Numbered from the stretch's first letter, positions 26,850 through 36,390 are shown. The stretch is 64,000 bases of DNA from M3007 sp964484205 (GCA_964484205.1 CAZAEZ010000009.1:69314-133313); one strand, 5' to 3'. Notes: generated by a model not told the origin, from the letters alone. Translations and numbers: made by a program.

Positions 26850-27473
26850 ATGATCTTCACCCTCTCCGACATCGAACAACTGGCCCGCATCCCGCGTCTT
26901 ACCCTCATCAACGCTATTTCGGGCTTCAAAAGCGCAAACCTGGTTGGAACCAGCAGCGCCAGCAAGGTACCCAACCTCGCTATTTTCTCCTCCGCCGTAC
27001 ACCTCGGCTCCGACCCGCCCCTGATCGGAATTGTGACCCGCCCGGTCGACGGTGAGATCAAAACTACCCGGCATACCTACCAGAATATTCGCGAGAGCGG
27101 TTTTTTCACCCTAAACCATATCCATACCGGGATTATCGAAGCCGCCCACCAAACGTCGGCGGCTTATCCCGATGAAGTGTCGGAGTTTGAACAGGTCGGG
27201 CTGACGCCGTTTTGGTCGAAGCGCCTGCCCAATGCGCCCTATGTCGCCGAAGCGCGTATTCGTTTGGGTCTCGAATATGTGGAGGAATACTGCATAGCCG
27301 CCAACAACACGATCCTTATCGTCGGAAAAGTGCTCGAACTGTACCTGCCCGACACCTGCGTGGATGCCCGCGGGAATGTGGATTTGAACCTGGCCGAAAC
27401 GGTGGCGATAAGCGGGATTGATACCTACCATCAGGGCCTGCAGTTGAAGCGCATGGAATATGCCAGGGTTTGA
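26850..27473 (+). CDS. Flavin reductase family protein
   Basis: The 207-residue protein matches the FMN-binding split-barrel flavin reductases: FKSANLVGTSSASKVPNLAIFSSAVHLGSDPPLIGIVTRP (about 26-65) is the FMN-binding face, and TTRHTYQNIRESGFFTLNHI follows. Such proteins reduce free flavin with NAD(P)H or act as flavin-dependent reductases. It follows the FadH-like gene on the same strand and may be co-transcribed; a role in supplying reduced flavin is inference. Confidence 0.85.
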   Translation: MIFTLSDIEQLARIPRLTLINAISGFKSANLVGTSSASKVPNLAIFSSAVHLGSDPPLIGIVTRPVDGEIKTTRHTYQNIRESGFFTLNHIHTGIIEAAHQTSAAYPDEVSEFEQVGLTPFWSKRLPNAPYVAEARIRLGLEYVEEYCIAANNTILIVGKVLELYLPDTCVDARGNVDLNLAETVAISGIDTYHQGLQLKRMEYARV

Positions 27474-27598
27474 CCCGACGTAAAACTTGAGTTATCCCGA
27501 ATTTTTGGGCAAATCTGACCTCGGTACCGGGTGCATTGACTTGTTATAAATGTTCAAGCAGATCAATGGGGGTGAATCTGCCCTTATCAACCATTTGG

Positions 27599-27765
27599 CT
27601 TGTCATGCCGTAGCGCAGCGGAGGCACCTACACAAGTATAATTTGCGGAATGCACCTAAAAAAGGGCGTTCGTAGCGTTTCTCGGTACTTTTGGGAGCAT
27701 GGAACTTTTGGAGATGTCTCCGCGGAGTTTATCCCGATTTTCTTCGGGGCTTCGACATGACAAGC
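27599..27765. repeat. Degenerate palindromic repeat in a 476-bp gap
   Basis: GCTTGTCATG at 27599 and CATGACAAGC at 27756 bound a region containing GAGATGTCTCCGCGG, recalling the CAGATGTCTCCC...GTCGACATGAC arms of the nested element. It appears to be a decayed relative. The rest of the gap 27474-27949 shows a small palindrome (TGACTTCTCCGAAGTCA near 27883) and no gene. Confidence 0.5.
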
Positions 27766-27949
27766 GTTTTAGGTAGATTCCGATTAGTTCCCCCCTGATT
27801 CTCATAACCCCTATATAACCTACCAATGCGCGCAGGTACCGAGGTCGCTTTGTTTCATTAAACTATTGACCTAACAAATATTTGACTTCTCCGAAGTCAG
27901 TATAAAAATTCGAGATGACTCCTGTTTACGCCGGACTTATGAAATGTTA

Positions 27950-28375
27950 CTATTTCGTCCAGCCTCCCAAAATCGCACCGATCAAGGTGAAAAGTACCAG
28001 GGAGTACAGCCCGTCCACCAAAGTCAGGCTAAACGGATTGTTGGCAAACAGGTTCCCGGTGGCAATGCCGACGAAAAACACCAGGCCAAAAACGCCACCG
28101 GCTTTGGCGCCATCCATCCAGGTGTTGATGCCCATGCGCCCCAGAAACCAGTTCATCGCCAGTGCATACACCACCATCGCAATGGTGTTGACGATCATCG
28201 GGGTGGCCGACATGGGTACTTCCACCCCGTTTTTGAACATTTTGTCGCCTTCCATGGCAAAGCCGTTGCCGGCCATCCATTGTTCCTGAAACAGGACGCC
28301 GTACCAGAGAAAGCCGAGTAGCATTGTGCCGACTACGGCAACTACAATTGCTAACCAGTTGGTTTTCCTTTCCAT
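27950..28375 (-). CDS. DUF1761 family membrane protein
   Basis: The 141-residue protein has four predicted membrane helices: TNWLAIVVAVVGTMLLGFLWYGVLF at the N-terminus, two central ones (TPMIVNTIAMVVYALAMNWFLG and AKAGGVFGLVFFVGIATGN), and the last near VDGLYSLVLFTLIGAILGGW. The LWYGVLFQEQW motif after TM1 is characteristic of DUF1761. No activity is known for the family. It is a single gene; an AT-rich stretch upstream (28376-28500) probably holds its promoter. Confidence 0.85.
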   Translation of the reverse strand: MERKTNWLAIVVAVVGTMLLGFLWYGVLFQEQWMAGNGFAMEGDKMFKNGVEVPMSATPMIVNTIAMVVYALAMNWFLGRMGINTWMDGAKAGGVFGLVFFVGIATGNLFANNPFSLTLVDGLYSLVLFTLIGAILGGWTK

Positions 28376-28500
28376 AATTTTGCTTTTTTAGTTTGTTAAC
28401 AATAGGAAATGCGTGCAATTGTAAAAAAAATGTTTTAAGTTTTTTCGAAAATTTGTGTTATTTTTTTGAATAAAAAACACATTTTGCCAGTTTTGAAACT

Positions 28501-29358
28501 TTATGTGTTTTTATTGGACGGTGCAAGGCTAACAGCCGCATACAGCATTTGCCGAAGCTGAATCCGGAAAAAAACAAACACCTGCTGGATCAGGAAAAAC
28601 AGCACGATCAAAAACGGCGAGGTCATGCCGCTGAATGACTGGGTTAAAAAATAGACGGCCACCAAAAAAACCTGCATACCCGTAAACGCCGCCAGCAAGA
28701 CCAGGTAACCCAACCTGTTTTGCCGGAAAACCCGCCAGCCCCCGGCAAGGCTCCCGGTGATGGACGTCCCTTTTTCCAGTCGTTGCAGGCGACTGAGGAT
28801 CGACCACAACAACAATACACCCAAACCACACAACCACACCGCCAGTGCCAGCAGCGCCAGCCAGACGGTGTATTTTTCCGACGAAAAATATTCCAGGGAA
28901 GGTTGAAAAACAAGTGCGACCGGCAACCAGATCAGGCCCGTCCAGAGCAGGACAAGCACCAGGAAAAACAGGCCAATTTTCAAAAACGGCCAAAAGTAAA
29001 CCGCCCCACCCTGCCAAAACAGGCGCGCGGAGGCCTGCCGGGGTTCGGCGGCGCAATACAGCAGGCCGCCGTTGATAAATACCGAAAAAAGCAACCACAG
29101 AAGCATCAACCAGCGCAACTGGCCAATGAGCGGGGTAATGGAGGCGCCGTGTACTTTCAGAAAATCGGTCAGCACGGTATGGTCGTATCCGTGCATTAGT
29201 TTATCGACCTCCAGGGAATGGCCGATGGATGCCTGCAATACCTCGTAAACCTGGATACCCAGCGTGAGCGCCAACCCCAGTTGGATGAGGTATACGGTTG
29301 CAGCGATGCGCCATTGGAGCAATCCGGTTTTAAGTCCTTGGAAAAAAGCGTCTCGCAT
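28501..29358 (-). CDS. Six-helix membrane protein, function unknown
   Basis: The 285-residue protein has about six membrane helices with a soluble loop after the first (VLQASIGHSLEVDKLMHGYDHTVLTDFLKVHG, about 40-72). It starts 4 bp after the stop of the M1 peptidase gene on the same strand, so the two are almost certainly one transcript. No family motif was recognised. Tight coupling suggests a role linked to the peptidase, such as uptake or signalling, but this is inference. Confidence 0.78.
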   Translation of the reverse strand: MRDAFFQGLKTGLLQWRIAATVYLIQLGLALTLGIQVYEVLQASIGHSLEVDKLMHGYDHTVLTDFLKVHGASITPLIGQLRWLMLLWLLFSVFINGGLLYCAAEPRQASARLFWQGGAVYFWPFLKIGLFFLVLVLLWTGLIWLPVALVFQPSLEYFSSEKYTVWLALLALAVWLCGLGVLLLWSILSRLQRLEKGTSITGSLAGGWRVFRQNRLGYLVLLAAFTGMQVFLVAVYFLTQSFSGMTSPFLIVLFFLIQQVFVFFRIQLRQMLYAAVSLAPSNKNT

Positions 29359-29362
29359 GGCA

Positions 29363-31363
29363 TCAAACTAAAAAACTGATCGTTTGCATCAAATTCTGAA
29401 TCCAGAAAGCCGCCCGCGCCGCATAGCGCCACAGGGGCGCTTTTGCCGGCTGCAGGGTCATGCTGTTGTTGTTGATATCCACATCAAGGCCGAGTTTTTG
29501 TCCGGGGTCCACCTGGGCAGAAACCACTTCCGCACGCCCGCTGAACTCGAACGTATGCCGGCCTTCGGTACCCGACCAGTGCAGCAATTCCGTGCTGCCG
29601 TCGGCAAACGTGACCAGCACTTCCACCGGAAAAACCCAGTCACCTTTGCGCTGTATTTCCACTTTCGACAGAAGCGTTTTTTGGCCTTTGCCGTCGCGGT
29701 ACGTTAGATTATCGGCATTTTCACCAAAAATGCCGCGCGGCGGCGAGAGGTATTCATTGGTGATACGCGTTACCGCATAATCCAGCACCACCGCATCGTA
29801 AATACTTTTTTCAAACAAGGTGTACACCTGTTTGGCAAAGGCCGTGTCGGGTCCGGCCATCAATCCCGTTTTCAGCACCGCCAGAAAATCGCTGCCCCGC
29901 GGATGGCGGAATTTCCACTGCTCAAAATACGCCCGGATGATCCGGTCCATTTCGGCCTCCCCGATCAAGGCCTCCACCGTATGCAGTGCAGTGGCTGTTT
30001 TGCTGTAAATCAGTGCCTTGTGATTCGATTCGGAGAAGAGCCAGCCCGGACGGCCCACGGTGCCTTCGCGTGGATTGCGCATGGTGGTGTACTCCACACG
30101 GGTCAGCTCGCGGTTGTCGAACTGGTAGCCCAAAACATCTACCAGCGCATGTTTCCGGCCAAAACAGGCATCAATAATGCGGTCTTCAAAATAGGTCACA
30201 AAACCTTCGTCGAGCCAGGCTTCTTCTTTTTCATTGGAGGCCACCATGCCCATAAAATACTGATGCACAAACTCATGCACGACGAGCGACTCCATATTGC
30301 GAAAATTTTCCGGCATGGCGTAAAAGGTGCCCGCCGTGATCAGTGTCGGGTATTCCATCAGCCCGGAACGCAGCCCGTGAAAAGGCGGGTCGACCACGGT
30401 GAGGCTCGGATAGGGATATTTACCCACATGCTTGTCCAGGTATTCAAAGGCAAATTTGAGGGCGTACAGGTAGCGCGGTCCAAGATCGGCATGTGCCGGC
30501 GGGATCAACAGCCGGAGCTGCACATCGCGCCAGCGGGCTTCCTGCACCTCGAAATGTGGGTAGGCCGTCCAGGCAAAATCGATCACATCTTCCACATGGT
30601 AGTGCCGGGTGACGGTGCCGTCGACGTTGTCGGTTTCCTGCACGAGGCAGCCCGAAGCCCCCATGACGAACTTTTTGTCGGCTGTGATCCGGACGTCGTA
30701 CACCCCGAAATTGGCGTAAAATTCGGTGCCCCGAAAAAACTGGTGGCAGTTCCAGTCCCACGCTCCGGCCACATTTTTTTCAAAAACACCCAACTGCGGA
30801 AACCAGTGGCAAAAGAAAAAAAAGTCTTTGCTGTACCCGGCCCGGGCGATGGTTTTCGGCAGTTTGGCTTTCCAGTTTAACAGAAAAACCGCCGTATCGC
30901 CGGGTTGAATGGGCTTGTCGAGCGGAATTTCCAGGACCGACTGGTCGGCGGTATTGTTGTCGTCGGGATGGATGTAGCGCATGTTTGCGCTCAAATCGGC
31001 GCCATTGATCCGGCGAATCTTTTCAACAGATATCCACCCCCATTCATCGGCTTTCCTGTGGGCAAAACCCTGTCCGAATATGGTGGAAGTTCCCTTCAAA
31101 AAAGTGGATTCGGTGTTTTTAAAGGCGTTGAGGTACATGTACATCCGCAACGCCGGAATGGGCGCCGGCGATTGGTTGATAAACCGGATGGTTTGCACCG
31201 CATCGATGGTCTTGCCGGTATGGTCGAACCGGACATCGATGTTGTAATTGGCCGGCCGGAGGCTCAAGGGCTGCGGGAAATTGGGGTTGCACTGGCTGGC
31301 TCCCGAACGGGCGAAGGCAAGCGCGATTGCGGCTGCAAGGAAAAGGCGGATGCTGCTGTTCAT
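29363..31363 (-). CDS. Secreted M1-family metallopeptidase
   Basis: The 666-residue protein has a Sec signal (MNSSIRLFLAAAIALAFARSGASQ). The N-terminal beta domain (about 30-250) is followed by the catalytic domain with the zinc site HEFVH at 363-367 and the third ligand Glu386 in WLDEG, exactly the HExxH-18-E spacing of M1 aminopeptidases. The substrate-binding GAMEN box is replaced by GLMEYPTL (residues 334-341), as in many bacterial M1 homologues that are not classical aminopeptidases. It is probably periplasmic or surface-exposed and cleaves peptides. It leads a two-gene unit with the membrane protein at 28501. Confidence 0.92.
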   Translation of the reverse strand: MNSSIRLFLAAAIALAFARSGASQCNPNFPQPLSLRPANYNIDVRFDHTGKTIDAVQTIRFINQSPAPIPALRMYMYLNAFKNTESTFLKGTSTIFGQGFAHRKADEWGWISVEKIRRINGADLSANMRYIHPDDNNTADQSVLEIPLDKPIQPGDTAVFLLNWKAKLPKTIARAGYSKDFFFFCHWFPQLGVFEKNVAGAWDWNCHQFFRGTEFYANFGVYDVRITADKKFVMGASGCLVQETDNVDGTVTRHYHVEDVIDFAWTAYPHFEVQEARWRDVQLRLLIPPAHADLGPRYLYALKFAFEYLDKHVGKYPYPSLTVVDPPFHGLRSGLMEYPTLITAGTFYAMPENFRNMESLVVHEFVHQYFMGMVASNEKEEAWLDEGFVTYFEDRIIDACFGRKHALVDVLGYQFDNRELTRVEYTTMRNPREGTVGRPGWLFSESNHKALIYSKTATALHTVEALIGEAEMDRIIRAYFEQWKFRHPRGSDFLAVLKTGLMAGPDTAFAKQVYTLFEKSIYDAVVLDYAVTRITNEYLSPPRGIFGENADNLTYRDGKGQKTLLSKVEIQRKGDWVFPVEVLVTFADGSTELLHWSGTEGRHTFEFSGRAEVVSAQVDPGQKLGLDVDINNNSMTLQPAKAPLWRYAARAAFWIQNLMQTISFLV

Positions 31364-31693
31364 CTAATTTTTCCGGTAAAAAACGGTGGTCTGCAAAATA
31401 CGGGAGAAAATGAGGGCTGAAGGCATTTCGAAAAGACTTTGTCCGGGGAAATGTCCAAACAGGCCGCCGGGATAAAGGCCGGGAGCAAAATTATCCGGCA
31501 GGGCGTTTTTTGGTGCGAAGACATTTCAACTGCCGCCACCAGTTCGATTTTCACGGGGAAGCGCCGGGGCCGGTCGTGGTGCATATCGAGCAGGGTGGAA
31601 AGGTGTTTTCCAAGGTGGTTTTGGTGGAATGAGCATTATGCGCTTTTGCAAACCACTTGATCTGGCTGCCAATCCGGGCAGTACCTCCCGGCC
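31364..31693. other. 330-bp gap with no supported gene
   Basis: Open frames here on either strand are short and lack signals or family likeness. No strong hairpin or promoter box was found. Confidence 0.4.
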
Positions 31694-31951
31694 TCAACCC
31701 GCGCGCCACAGCGGCAGCAATTTCCGGATAGCCATTTTATTTTCCCGAAACACCTTGGCGCCACGGGTGGCGGTCACAATACTGCACGGAACCTGTTTGG
31801 ATACTTCGCGCTGGGAGAGCCCGCGGTCGAGGGCATCGAATATTCGCCAGCGCTCGAGCATCATTTCGCGCTCGTTTTCGGTGAATGTGAGGTTGAGCAG
31901 CTCGTTAAAGTCGGCTTCAGAGCCTACGGATCGAAACAACTGATAGAGCAT
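31694..31951 (-). CDS. TrpR/YerC-like transcriptional regulator
   Basis: From ATG 31951 the product has 85 residues: LNLTFTENEREMMLERWRIFDALDRGLSQREVSKQVPCSIVTATRGAKVF matches the Trp-repressor superfamily, with the helix-turn-helix at GLSQREVSKQVPCSIVTATRG. It is shorter than E. coli TrpR (108). TrpR proteins bind tryptophan and repress trp genes, while YerC-type relatives have other targets. No trp operon is seen nearby, so the ligand and targets are open. The upstream part of the open frame is not family-like. Confidence 0.85.
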   Translation of the reverse strand: MLYQLFRSVGSEADFNELLNLTFTENEREMMLERWRIFDALDRGLSQREVSKQVPCSIVTATRGAKVFRENKMAIRKLLPLWRAG

Positions 31952-32107
31952 GGGTACTGTGTAGATTATGTTGGAGAATGTCAGATGCTTGTTGACCAAA
32001 GGTCGGCAAATCCCGGAATTTATTGCGAAAAACGCACTGCCGGATTCAAGTCGACGGCAAAGCCCTATTTTTGGCAATCTGTTCCGCTTAAGGATAAAAA
32101 CAAATTA

Positions 32108-32184
32108 AAAACATAGGCACTCAGGACACATAGCCTTTTGAAAATCAGAACCTTTATGTCCTATGTGCCTATGTGTTTTATCCA
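32108..32184. repeat. Imperfect inverted repeat before the TMTC-like gene
   Basis: AAACATAGGCACTCAGGACACATA and TATGTCCTATGTGCCTATGTGTTT are near-inverse copies about 20 bp apart. The repeat lies just before the ATG at 32205 and may place the leader in a hairpin. Confidence 0.68.
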
Positions 32185-32204
32185 TAAATTGTGTTTCCTT
32201 ACTT

Positions 32205-34166
32205 ATGTCAAAAAAAGGGAAAAAACCGGCTCGGGCCGCTAAACCGGCCAAACGGCATCAAACAACTTCAGACCAAACAAGGCCATCGGCGCCGCCCCCC
32301 GGCCGTCATGTTGCCTGGATCGCTGCGGGACTCGGCGTGCTTGCATTTTTGCTCTATTTTAATACGCTGGGGCATGGCTACGTGCTCGACGATCCCTTGG
32401 CCATCGGGAAAAACGAATTGGTTCGGAAAGGCGTTGCCGGCATCCCCGACCTGCTCACGCACCACTACCGCGCCGGCACGGAGGGCGCCGGTGCTTCGGC
32501 CTTGCTGTACCGCCCCCTGTCGCTGATCACTTTTGCCATCGAATGGAGCCTTGCGCCCGAGAGTCCCGGCCTCGGCCATTTTATGAACGCCCTGTGGTAT
32601 GCGCTCACCGTGGCGCTTGCATTTGCCGCCCTTCGGCTGGTTTTCCAAGGCCACCACTGGCTGTGGGCAGCCGGCGCTGCCCTGCTTTTTGCGGTGCATC
32701 CCCTGCATACGGAGGTGGTGGCCAATATCAAAAGCCGGGATGAACTCCTGAACCTGTTTTTTAGCCTGGCAGCGCTGTTTTGCTGGGCAAAATGGCTGCG
32801 CAAACCGGCGGGCGCCTGGCTTGCGGGGGCGCTTGGCGCCTACTTTTTAGCCTTGCTTTCCAAAGAAAGCGCGGTCACCCTGCTGCCGGTTTTTCCACTC
32901 GCCGGTTGGGTGTTTTTCAACAAAACTGCCCGGGAAAGTCTCGGACACGCATTTTTAGCCGCCATTCCGGTGCTGGTGTTTCTGGTATTGCGGGCGATGG
33001 TGCTGAGCAAAACCGCCGATAATTTTGTCATCAGCGAGATGGACAACCCGATTGTGGCGGCACAGGGTTTCGGCGAACGGACAGCCACGAGTTTTATGGT
33101 CCTTTGGAAATATTTACAGTTGCTGGTATTCCCGCAGCCGCTGTTGAGTGATTACTCCTACCAGCATTTATCGGTTGTCGGCTGGAGCAACTGGCAGGCA
33201 CTGGCCGGCCTGGCAGGGTACACCGCCCTGGTTGTATTGGCCGTACGCGGCCTGCTGCGCCGGCAACCCCTGGCGTTTTGTATTGCAGCATTTTTATGCG
33301 CCGTGGTGTTGTACAGCCAACTCCCGCTGGTAATCGGCACCTTGTTTGGCGAACGCCTGATGTACATGCCCTCGTTGTGGTTTTGTGCCGGGGCTGCCTG
33401 GCTGATCTGGCGGGTCACAGGGCTCGATCTGAAATCCGAAGCGGCTGCGCCAATTTTGCCTTCGGCAAAAAAAATGACGCCGGGGCTTGTTCTGCTGGCG
33501 TTGATCACCCTCGTATTCGGGATAAAAACCATCAGCCGCAATCCGGACTGGAAAAACAACCTGGCACTTTTCACCGCCGATGTGGCCAAAGCGCCCAACA
33601 GCATCCGCCTGCGCAACGGCATGGGCAGCGAACTGTACAACAGCGTGGTCGCCGACCCGAATATGCTTGAAGCGGAGCGCGAAAGCCGGCTCAATCAGAT
33701 CGTGGAACACGCCAATGCCGCCGTGGCCATCCGGCCCAACCCGGTTTCGTACCTGAACCTGGGCAACGCCGCCATCTCCCGCAACCAATACGAAGAAGCG
33801 ATCCGCCAGTACGGAAAAGCGCTGGAGCAAACGCCCAACTACGACCTGGCCCGCATCAATATCGGCCGCAGTTACCTGGCCTGGGGGCGCGCGGAAGGCC
33901 GCCGGAACAGCAACTTTCCGCGCTCGGTTGAACTGATTGAAAAAGCCCTGTCGTATGGCATTCAGGCCCCGGAGGCCTACCTCGACCTGGGCACTGCCTA
34001 CGGCATGATGCGGCAGAATGAAAAAGCCATTCCGAATTTTGAAAAGGCCGTGGAACTCAACCCGAAAAACCGCACCGCCTGGAACAACCTGTCTATCGCC
34101 TACCGGGCCGTCGGCAATATTGCCCGGGCGGAAGAATGCAAGCGTCGGGCAGATGCGCTGCAATAG
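32205..34166 (+). CDS. TMTC-like membrane protein with TPR tail
   Basis: From ATG 32205 the product has 653 residues; the 14 extra codons upstream come from the inverted repeat. After a basic, low-complexity N-terminus, TM1 is followed by YFNTLGHGYVLDDPLAIGKN, the acidic loop of GT-C transferases, and FAVHPLHTEVVANIKSRDELL, a motif shared with the TMTC/DUF1736 family. About ten membrane helices run to residue 455. The C-terminal 180 residues are TPR repeats (NPVSYLNLGNAAISRNQYEEAIRQYGKAL and others). Animal TMTCs O-mannosylate cadherins. A similar role on exported proteins is inference. Confidence 0.85.
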   Translation: MSKKGKKPARAAKPAKRHQTTSDQTRPSAPPPGRHVAWIAAGLGVLAFLLYFNTLGHGYVLDDPLAIGKNELVRKGVAGIPDLLTHHYRAGTEGAGASALLYRPLSLITFAIEWSLAPESPGLGHFMNALWYALTVALAFAALRLVFQGHHWLWAAGAALLFAVHPLHTEVVANIKSRDELLNLFFSLAALFCWAKWLRKPAGAWLAGALGAYFLALLSKESAVTLLPVFPLAGWVFFNKTARESLGHAFLAAIPVLVFLVLRAMVLSKTADNFVISEMDNPIVAAQGFGERTATSFMVLWKYLQLLVFPQPLLSDYSYQHLSVVGWSNWQALAGLAGYTALVVLAVRGLLRRQPLAFCIAAFLCAVVLYSQLPLVIGTLFGERLMYMPSLWFCAGAAWLIWRVTGLDLKSEAAAPILPSAKKMTPGLVLLALITLVFGIKTISRNPDWKNNLALFTADVAKAPNSIRLRNGMGSELYNSVVADPNMLEAERESRLNQIVEHANAAVAIRPNPVSYLNLGNAAISRNQYEEAIRQYGKALEQTPNYDLARINIGRSYLAWGRAEGRRNSNFPRSVELIEKALSYGIQAPEAYLDLGTAYGMMRQNEKAIPNFEKAVELNPKNRTAWNNLSIAYRAVGNIARAEECKRRADALQ

Positions 34167-34232
34167 CGCGCACCACTGACAAACCCAAACCCGCCGGTGC
34201 CAAACCGGGGCCCCTTACCCGGGCAATAATGC

Positions 34233-34264
34233 TTGCAACGGCGCATTAGTACGGTATACTTTTA
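34233..34264 (+). promoter_or_regulatory. Promoter of the small membrane protein gene
   Basis: TTG (34233-34235), 21 bp, then TACTTTTA (34257-34264) fits the Bacteroidota TTG-N17-23-TAnnTTTG pattern except for the last base. The start codon at 34286 lies about 20 bp downstream. Confidence 0.6.
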
Positions 34265-34285
34265 TGCAAATAAAATCACCGCGCT

Positions 34286-34546
34286 ATGCCTGCCTGCCTT
34301 AACCTTCGTTCATTTTTCCGCGCTGCACTGCCACTGTTGGGCTTGCTCGGTGCAACGTCGCTGCACGCCCTGAGCAGTGCGCAACCCCTTACATTCCATG
34401 TTTCGGCGTCCGGGACGCAGTCGGCGGAATCGGTTGCCCCGGACATTATTCCGATGCTTTGCCTTGGCGCGGAAGTGATCTGGGTAGGCATCATGGCAAT
34501 TGTTGGCGTGCTGGTTTGGAACGAAATGCGCCGGCCGTTGCAATGA
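34286..34546 (+). CDS. Small exported or membrane protein, function unknown
   Basis: The 86-residue protein has an N-terminal signal-like helix (FFRAALPLLGLLGATSLHALS) and a C-terminal membrane helix (MLCLGAEVIWVGIMAIVGVLVW) ending in a basic tail (NEMRRPLQ). A well-placed promoter box upstream supports it as a real gene. No family is recognised. It is followed at once by a perfect palindrome (34561-34594) and then the shared terminator region of ahcY. Confidence 0.52.
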   Translation: MPACLNLRSFFRAALPLLGLLGATSLHALSSAQPLTFHVSASGTQSAESVAPDIIPMLCLGAEVIWVGIMAIVGVLVWNEMRRPLQ

Positions 34547-34560
34547 ATTTTACCACGCGC

Positions 34561-34594
34561 ATTGTCGGCGTGACTTCGAAGTCACGCCGACAAT
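34561..34594. repeat. 34-bp perfect palindrome (ATTGTCGGCGTGACTTC family)
   Basis: ATTGTCGGCGTGACTTC is followed directly by its exact inverse. A second copy with one base fewer at the centre lies at 57018-57050. Confidence 0.9.
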
Positions 34595-34607
34595 AGGCCA
34601 ACTAAAA

Positions 34608-34683
34608 CCTGTCAGGTCAATTTTAAACAAAAAAAGCCCGCATATCAATGCGGGCTTTTTTTGTTTAAAATTGACCTGACAGG
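34608..34683 (-). terminator. Terminator with 36-bp perfect stem directly after ahcY
   Basis: Arms 34608-34643 and 34648-34683 are exact inverse copies with a 4-nt loop (ATCA). The core AAAAAAAGCCCGCAT/ATGCGGGCTTTTTTT is a classic bidirectional terminator; the outer 20 bp extend the stem up to the base next to the ahcY stop codon (34684-34686). Confidence 0.93.
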
Positions 34684-35994
<1,311 letters not shown>

Positions 35995-36040
35995 TTTATA
36001 GTGGTGAGTGATGAGTTAGGAGTGATGAGTAGGTGCGGCG

Positions 36041-36075
36041 TACTCGTCCTACGACTTCAAGTCGTAGGACGAGTA
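36041..36075. repeat. 35-bp palindrome (TACTCGTCCTACGACTT family) in ahcY leader
   Basis: Two 17-bp arms around a single base are exact inverse copies. The same unit occurs at 49826-49877 (with an extra half) and 51968-52002; half-copies are seen near 52882 and 63876. This copy lies between the ahcY start and its likely promoter. Confidence 0.9.
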
Positions 36076-36136
36076 TTCCAGTGCATTTGCAGCCTTAACA
36101 AAACATCGTTCTGTTTGGTTGACAAATTTTGCGCCG

Positions 36137-36144
36137 CAAAAATA
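36137..36144 (-). promoter_or_regulatory. -7 box of ahcY
   Basis: On the minus strand the sequence reads TATTTTTG, matching TAnnTTTG. It gives a leader of about 135 nt that includes the 36041-36075 palindrome. No clear -33 element was seen. Confidence 0.5.
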
Positions 36145-36159
36145 GGGAATTTGGCAGAT

Positions 36160-36219
36160 TTATCTGTGCAGGCGGTACACCCGGTCGAGGTAATTTTCTT
36201 TTTCGTTGAAAAATTGGGG
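36160..36219 (-). pseudogene. Remnant of a GNAT acetyltransferase 3' end
   Basis: Nineteen codons read PQFFNEKENYLDRVYRLHR then stop, closely matching the C-terminus of the intact acetyltransferase at 37023 (REFFNAQELCMDRVYRLKK). An in-frame TAG lies immediately upstream (36220-36222), and nothing GNAT-like precedes it. It is the leftover end of a related gene, about 800 bp from the intact copy. Confidence 0.75.
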
Positions 36220-36289
36220 CTACCAAAGCAGATAGGAACGTACCGCAGTAAAATTAATGTTCAAAAAACAAGCACTTTCCCATCGGCCG

Positions 36290-36320
36290 TTGTATTCGTT
36301 TCAAAATTGCCTTATTTTTG
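36290..36320 (+). promoter_or_regulatory. Strong promoter of a candidate small RNA
   Basis: TTG (36290-36292), 20 bp, then TATTTTTG (36313-36320) is a full match to the Bacteroidota consensus. No plus-strand gene follows; a terminator lies about 65 bp downstream. Confidence 0.72.
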
Positions 36321-36325
36321 TGGAC

Positions 36326-36389
36326 GAATTGTGGGCTGCGGTCCACTCCAAACGAGAAGGGAACTGTTTTAGCAACAGTTTCCTTTTTT
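36326..36389 (+). ncRNA. Candidate small RNA, antisense to the nuclease mRNA 3' end
   Basis: Between the promoter and a Rho-independent terminator lie about 65 nt with no start codon. The 5' part (GTGGAC...GTCCAC, at 36320-36325 and 36340-36345, just around the predicted start) can pair; the 3' part is the terminator hairpin (36359-36383), whose T-run overlaps the stop codon of the minus-strand nuclease gene. It would be complementary to any read-through from that gene. No known RNA family was recognised. Confidence 0.58.
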
Positions 36390-36390
36390 A
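36358..36390 (+). terminator. Terminator of the candidate small RNA
   Basis: GGGAACTGTT/AACAGTTTCC with one G-T pair and a short loop is followed by six T. On the minus strand no T-run follows, so it belongs to plus-strand transcription. Confidence 0.8.

Noticed and set aside
31360..31660. Short frames on both strands downstream of the TrpR-like gene
   Set aside because: They overlap each other, lack signals or motifs and look like chance frames.
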